A DNA stretch of 64,000 nucleotides from Acidimicrobiales bacterium (GTDB lineage: Bacteria; Actinomycetota; Acidimicrobiia; Acidimicrobiales; SZUA-35), in assembly GCA_028285495.1 (NCBI GenBank), contig JANQPB010000029.1, forward strand, positions 62,001 to 126,000, in the 5' to 3' direction. The position numbers and the translations under genes were made by a program. The notes under the pieces are model-generated. The model did no database searches and had not been told where the DNA came from. It saw only the letters and a program-made list of their open reading frames with translations. Positions 60,493 through 64,000 of the stretch are shown here, piece after piece. Numbering within the stretch: the stretch's first letter is position 1; each line of letters opens with the position of its first letter.

Positions 60493-62328
60493 GTGAACCG
60501 CTGGTTCGATCCGCGCCAACCGCTGACCGAGGCCGAGTCGGCCCCGCCGGTGGCCCACATCTACCGGCGCATCGGGCGATTCCTGTTGGAGTTCCGCGGT
60601 CGCCTGGCCCTGGCCATCTCGCTGTCGTTCCTGACGTCGGTCGCCTTCGCCCTGTTGCCGTGGCCGATCCGCTACCTGATCGACGGGGTGCTGCTGACCG
60701 ACCGGCTCGATCTCGGGCCGCTCGGCACGTGGGAGAGCACGACCGACGGCGAGCGGTTGCAGCTGGCCGTCATCCTCTCGGCCGTCTACCTCGGCCTGCA
60801 GATCGTGGCTGCGCTCGGGGCCGCGGCCAGCTTCTACGTGTTCGCCAAGACCGCCCTGTTCATGATCCACACCCTGCGGGGGAGGATGCTGGCCCACCTG
60901 CGGTCGCTGTCGCTCGGCTTCCACGCCACCCGCTCGACCGGCGACATGATCTTCCGGGCCATGACCGACGCCCGCGCCATCCAGGAGGTGATGATCTTCG
61001 GCGTCCAGGCCTGGGTGCTACCGCTGTTCCAGGTGACCCTGATGGTGGTCCTGATGCTGGTGCTCGATTGGGTGCTGACCGTGGCGGCGGTCGTCCTGGC
61101 CCCGCTGCTGGTACTGACCATCCGGCGCCTGACCACCAGGATCCAGCGGGCGTCGCAGGAGAGCCGTGGTCATCTCGGCCGCCTGACCGCGCTGATCGAG
61201 CAGACCCTGAACTCGATCCGGGCGGTCCAGGTCTTCGGATCCGAGGGCGACGAGGCCTCCCGGTTCGACGGGACCAGTCGGAACTTCATCCGCTCCCAGC
61301 TCCGGTTCCGCATGGCCGAGCAGACGCTGTCGGTCGCCACGATGACCCTGACCGGACTCGGCACTGCGCTCGTGCTCGGCGTGGCCGCCAACCGGGTGAT
61401 CGCCGGGGCGGTCACGGTCGGCACGCTGTGGATCTTCATCGCCTACATGCAGCGGATCTACGAGGTGCTCCAGCAGAACATGAACCTGTTCGGCCTGCTC
61501 CAGGACTCGGTCGTCGGGGTCGGTCGGGCCTTCCAGATCCTCGACACGCCACCGGCGATCACCGACCGACCGGGGGCGGTGGCCCTGAGGACCGACCGCC
61601 AGCCCGGCATCGCCCTGGTCGACGTCGGTCTCACGTACGAGCCGGCGGCCGGACCGGTGCTTCGTGGGGTCGACCTGCACGTCGGCCCGAGTGAGCAGGT
61701 GGCGCTGGTCGGGGCGACCGGCTCGGGCAAGACGTCGATCCTCAACCTCGTCCCCCGGCTCTATGAGGCGACGACCGGCTCGGTGACCGTCGGTGGGGTC
61801 GACGTGCGCGACCTGACCCTCACCTCGCTGCGGGACCAGATCGCCCTGGTGCCCCAGGAGCCGCTGCTGTTCTCGACGACCGTGCGGGAGAACATCCTGT
61901 ACGGTCGGCGGAACGCCGGTGACGACGAGATCGAGGCCGCGGCCCGGGCGGCCCAGGCCCATGCCTTCATCGTCGATCTGCCCGACGGCTACGACACCGA
62001 GGTCGGCGACCGGGGGGCCAAGCTCTCGCTCGGCCAGCAGCAGCGCCTGGCCATCGCCCGGGCGTTCCTCAAGGACGCGCCGATCCTGCTGCTCGACGAG
62101 CCGACCTCCGCCCTCGACCTCGGCACGGAGCAGGACCTGCTCGGCGAGCTGGAGGCCCTCATGGCGGGGCGGACGGTCGTGGTGGTGGCCCACCGGCTGT
62201 CGACGATCCGCTCGGTCGACCGGATCTACGTGCTCGACGGCGGGCGGGTGATCGAGGTCGGCGCCCACGACGAGCTCCTGGCCGGCGGTGGTGCCTACCA
62301 GCGCCTCTACGAGAGCCAGTTCGCGTAG
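60493..62328 (+). CDS. ABC exporter, fused membrane and ATPase domains (MsbA-like)
   Basis: 611 residues from GTG 60493. Six membrane helices (about residues 30-320) form the ABC exporter domain, including LHATRSTGDMIFRAMTDARAI-like coupling sequence (LGFHATRSTGDMIFRAMTD). The ATPase has Walker A LVGATGSGKTSILNLVPRLYE, Q-loop ALVPQEPLLFSTTVRENILYG, signature LSLGQQQRLAIARAFL, Walker B ILLLDEPTSALD, and H-loop VVVAHRLSTIRSVD. Functions as a homodimer or heterodimer exporting lipids or drugs. It probably forms an operon with the preceding acetyltransferase. Confidence 0.92.
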   Translation: MNRWFDPRQPLTEAESAPPVAHIYRRIGRFLLEFRGRLALAISLSFLTSVAFALLPWPIRYLIDGVLLTDRLDLGPLGTWESTTDGERLQLAVILSAVYLGLQIVAALGAAASFYVFAKTALFMIHTLRGRMLAHLRSLSLGFHATRSTGDMIFRAMTDARAIQEVMIFGVQAWVLPLFQVTLMVVLMLVLDWVLTVAAVVLAPLLVLTIRRLTTRIQRASQESRGHLGRLTALIEQTLNSIRAVQVFGSEGDEASRFDGTSRNFIRSQLRFRMAEQTLSVATMTLTGLGTALVLGVAANRVIAGAVTVGTLWIFIAYMQRIYEVLQQNMNLFGLLQDSVVGVGRAFQILDTPPAITDRPGAVALRTDRQPGIALVDVGLTYEPAAGPVLRGVDLHVGPSEQVALVGATGSGKTSILNLVPRLYEATTGSVTVGGVDVRDLTLTSLRDQIALVPQEPLLFSTTVRENILYGRRNAGDDEIEAAARAAQAHAFIVDLPDGYDTEVGDRGAKLSLGQQQRLAIARAFLKDAPILLLDEPTSALDLGTEQDLLGELEALMAGRTVVVVAHRLSTIRSVDRIYVLDGGRVIEVGAHDELLAGGGAYQRLYESQFA

Positions 62329-62369
62329 TCGTCTACCCGGTCACGCCGGCCGCTCACTAGGGTGCGGCG

Positions 62370-63194
62370 ATGACTGAGCAGACGAGTGGAGATGGCGACG
62401 GCCGGTCGAGCGACGTGCATCGGGTCGACGGGCGGATCGCCGTGGTCACCGGGGCCAGCCGTGGGATCGGGGAGTCGACGGCCAGGGCCCTCGACCGGGC
62501 CGGGGCCCGGGTGGTGCTGAGCGGCCGGACCGTCGACGACCTCGAACGGGTGGCCGCCGACCTGACCAACGACCCGGTGATCCTGCCGGCCGACCTGGCC
62601 GAGTCGGGGGCCGGGACCGAGCTGGCCGAGCGGGCGCTCGCCGCCGTCGGCGGGGTCGACATCCTGGTCAACAACGCCGGCATCCCGATGCGGCGGACCC
62701 CGGACCAGCTGACCGAGGACGACCTCGACCTCGTGTTCGCCATCAACGTCCGCAGCCTCCTCATGCTGACGCTCGGGCTCGGGCCGTCGCTGATCGAGCG
62801 GCGCAACGGATCGGTGATCAACATCTCCTCGATCGCCGGCCTCCGCGGCCCGATCGGTCGGGTCGCCTACGCCGGGACCAAGGCTGCGGTCGACGGCATG
62901 ACCAGGGCCCTGGCCGCCGACTGGGGGCCACAGGGGGTGCGGGTCAACTCGATCTGCCCCGGCCTGATCGCCACGGCGATCTGGGAGGAGAGCCGCCGCA
63001 CCGTGCCCGGTCTGAGCGAGAGCCTGGCCGAGCAGATCCCGTTGAAGCGCTGGGGCCACGGCGACGACATCGCCGACGTGGCCCTGTTCCTGGCCTCCGA
63101 CGCCAGCCGCTACCTCACCGGCGAGACGATCGCCGTCGACGGAGGGCTGACCAGGCTGTCGACCGAGACCGTCCGTCTGCCCGAGCACGGCTAG
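62370..63194 (+). CDS. Short-chain dehydrogenase/reductase
   Basis: 274 residues. TAGGGT at 62358-62363 ends 6 bases before ATG 62370 (leaderless pattern). SDR hallmarks: cofactor loop VTGASRGIGESTARAL, NNAGIPMRR, INISSIAGL with catalytic Ser, Tyr-x3-Lys in YAGTKAAVDGM (about residues 168-172), and ICPGLIATAIWEE. Members oxidise or reduce hydroxyl or keto groups with NAD(P). Substrate unknown. Distinct from the SDR at 33466. It is convergent with the AtuA-like gene. Confidence 0.9.
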   Translation: MTEQTSGDGDGRSSDVHRVDGRIAVVTGASRGIGESTARALDRAGARVVLSGRTVDDLERVAADLTNDPVILPADLAESGAGTELAERALAAVGGVDILVNNAGIPMRRTPDQLTEDDLDLVFAINVRSLLMLTLGLGPSLIERRNGSVINISSIAGLRGPIGRVAYAGTKAAVDGMTRALAADWGPQGVRVNSICPGLIATAIWEESRRTVPGLSESLAEQIPLKRWGHGDDIADVALFLASDASRYLTGETIAVDGGLTRLSTETVRLPEHG

Positions 63195-63253
63195 CGGCCC
63201 GACCGCGAACCTCTGCCCCCGTCTGCCCGGGGCCTGGCGCCTGGCGTGCCCGC

Positions 63254-64000
63254 TCAGTCGAGGACCACGTCGGGGATCTCGACCACCCGGGCCCGGAGCC
63301 ACTCGCCCAGGGCCTTGGCCTGGCCGTCCTGGCGGGTCGACGCCGCCACCCCCTCCTCCAGGAGCCCACGGACCACGAAGTTCAGCGACCGGATCGCGGG
63401 GTAGCGGTAGCGCTCGATCGCCAGATCGGCGGTCTCGGGCAACAGCTCTCGCAGGCGGTCGACGGTGAGCGTGGCTTCGAGCCACGCCCACCCCTCGTCG
63501 CTGCGGGCGTAGACACCGAGGTTGGCGTCGCCCCCCTTGTCGCCCGACCGGGTGCCGACGACCCGGCCGAGCGGGGCCGCCGTCGTCGACCCGCCCGGTG
63601 CGGCAGCCGGCGCCGCGACCTCGACGTCGACGGCCGGGCCGGTCGGGTTCACCGAGTCGACCTGCGTCGTCCTCCCGCCGACGTGCACGTACTGGGGCAC
63701 CAGCTCGGCCGGCACCGTCGCCGGTCGGTACACCCCGAACACCGACCCGGCGCCCGGCCCGCCGCTCAGGCCGTACAGCCCGGGGATGCTGGACAACCCG
63801 GTGTGGGTGAGGGCGTTGGAGAACGCCCGACCGACCTTGCGCTCGTCCCGGTCCTTGACCGTGAGTCGCCAGATCGCCGTCGCCTCCTCCTGCGAGCCCG
63901 GGTCGGGCTTGCCGGTCGGGATCACCCGGCTCGTCAGCGAGTCGAAGTCGTCCGGCCCGTAGGGGCACGAGTTCCAGAACGCCGCCTGGGCGAACCTGGC
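63254..64000 (-). CDS. AtuA-like/DUF1446 protein, 5' truncated by the window edge
   Basis: The frame is open to base 64000, so the N-terminus lies outside; 248 residues are visible. Features are ATAIWRLTVKDRDERKVGRAFSNALTHT, GLSSIPGLYGLSGGP, and a C-terminal domain with VVGTRSGDKGGDANLGVYAR. This fits the C-terminal half of DUF1446 proteins, including AtuA of acyclic terpene utilisation, which function with acyl-CoA metabolism but have no assigned reaction. The gene is on the minus strand, convergent with the SDR gene. An internal GTG at 63925 is not its true start. Confidence 0.75.
   Translation of the reverse strand, partial: ARFAQAAFWNSCPYGPDDFDSLTSRVIPTGKPDPGSQEEATAIWRLTVKDRDERKVGRAFSNALTHTGLSSIPGLYGLSGGPGAGSVFGVYRPATVPAELVPQYVHVGGRTTQVDSVNPTGPAVDVEVAAPAAAPGGSTTAAPLGRVVGTRSGDKGGDANLGVYARSDEGWAWLEATLTVDRLRELLPETADLAIERYRYPAIRSLNFVVRGLLEEGVAASTRQDGQAKALGEWLRARVVEIPDVVLD

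Overview
The window is 64 kb of very GC-rich DNA (about 70% by eye). Genes are densely packed, GTG starts are common, and neighbouring genes often overlap by a few bases. The genes present are a Tad/Flp pilus operon, a Mec-CysO-CysM cysteine route next to murI-rph-rdgB, an actinobacterial-type tmRNA tag ending in ALAA, a septum-formation-domain protein, a SCO6745-family protein and many TANNNT boxes 6-7 bases before start codons. Together these point to an actinobacterium. An Acidimicrobiia-like lineage fits best, but that is inference. No insertion sequence, phage, CRISPR or plasmid gene is visible, so this looks like ordinary chromosome with some accessory genes.

Layout. 1-7203: end of a Tad/Flp pilus operon (TadG-like fragment, CpaB, CpaE, CpaF, a VWA-TadB fusion, TadC). 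7348-12652: FMN-binding glutamate-synthase-like protein, 6-phosphogluconate dehydrogenase, enoyl-CoA hydratase and a three-repeat septum-formation protein. 12843-13883: tmRNA and SmpB. 13953-19797: mec-cysO-cysM, a divergent HTH/coiled-coil gene and a dehydrogenase, then murI-rph-rdgB in the order familiar from mycobacteria. 19871-22812: tRNA-Leu, ClpP, Rpe and an rRNA m5U methyltransferase. 23060-23971: a GrdB-like selenoprotein read through an in-frame UGA. 24208-30265: a membrane protein and a Ser/Thr kinase with related ectodomains, and two MFS transporters. 30386-35888: an M20 amidohydrolase facing a six-gene operon that ends in cobalt-type nitrile hydratase. 35984-41838: a glycine-betaine/choline-type ABC importer with two binding proteins and an oversized permease. 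41944-50726: orphan chemoreceptor, helicase, DNA ligase, NUDIX enzyme, RibH, a second HTH/coiled-coil protein and a sugar C-methyltransferase. 50990-58968: secreted Thr-rich protein, L,D-transpeptidase, GlnRS, sulfatase, DUF885 protein and a methyltransferase-Mug fusion. 59148-64000: acetyltransferase, ABC exporter, SDR and the end of an AtuA-like protein.

The most notable item is the selenoprotein at 23060-23971. A TGA at 23447-23449 sits inside a UxxC motif, both sides continue in one frame, and a stem-loop with the position and loop expected of a bacterial SECIS follows directly. Other points of interest are a paralogous pair of HTH/coiled-coil proteins (15767-16444 and 48534-49316), a CysO whose C-terminus is GGQ rather than GG, a kinase/membrane-protein pair sharing an ectodomain, a betaine permease carrying about 400 extra residues of membrane segments, and a methyltransferase-DNA glycosylase fusion.

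No gene-free stretch exceeds about 300 bases. The longest gaps (23972-24207, 37034-37264, 50727-50989) hold promoters or leader elements where noted and otherwise nothing recognisable.
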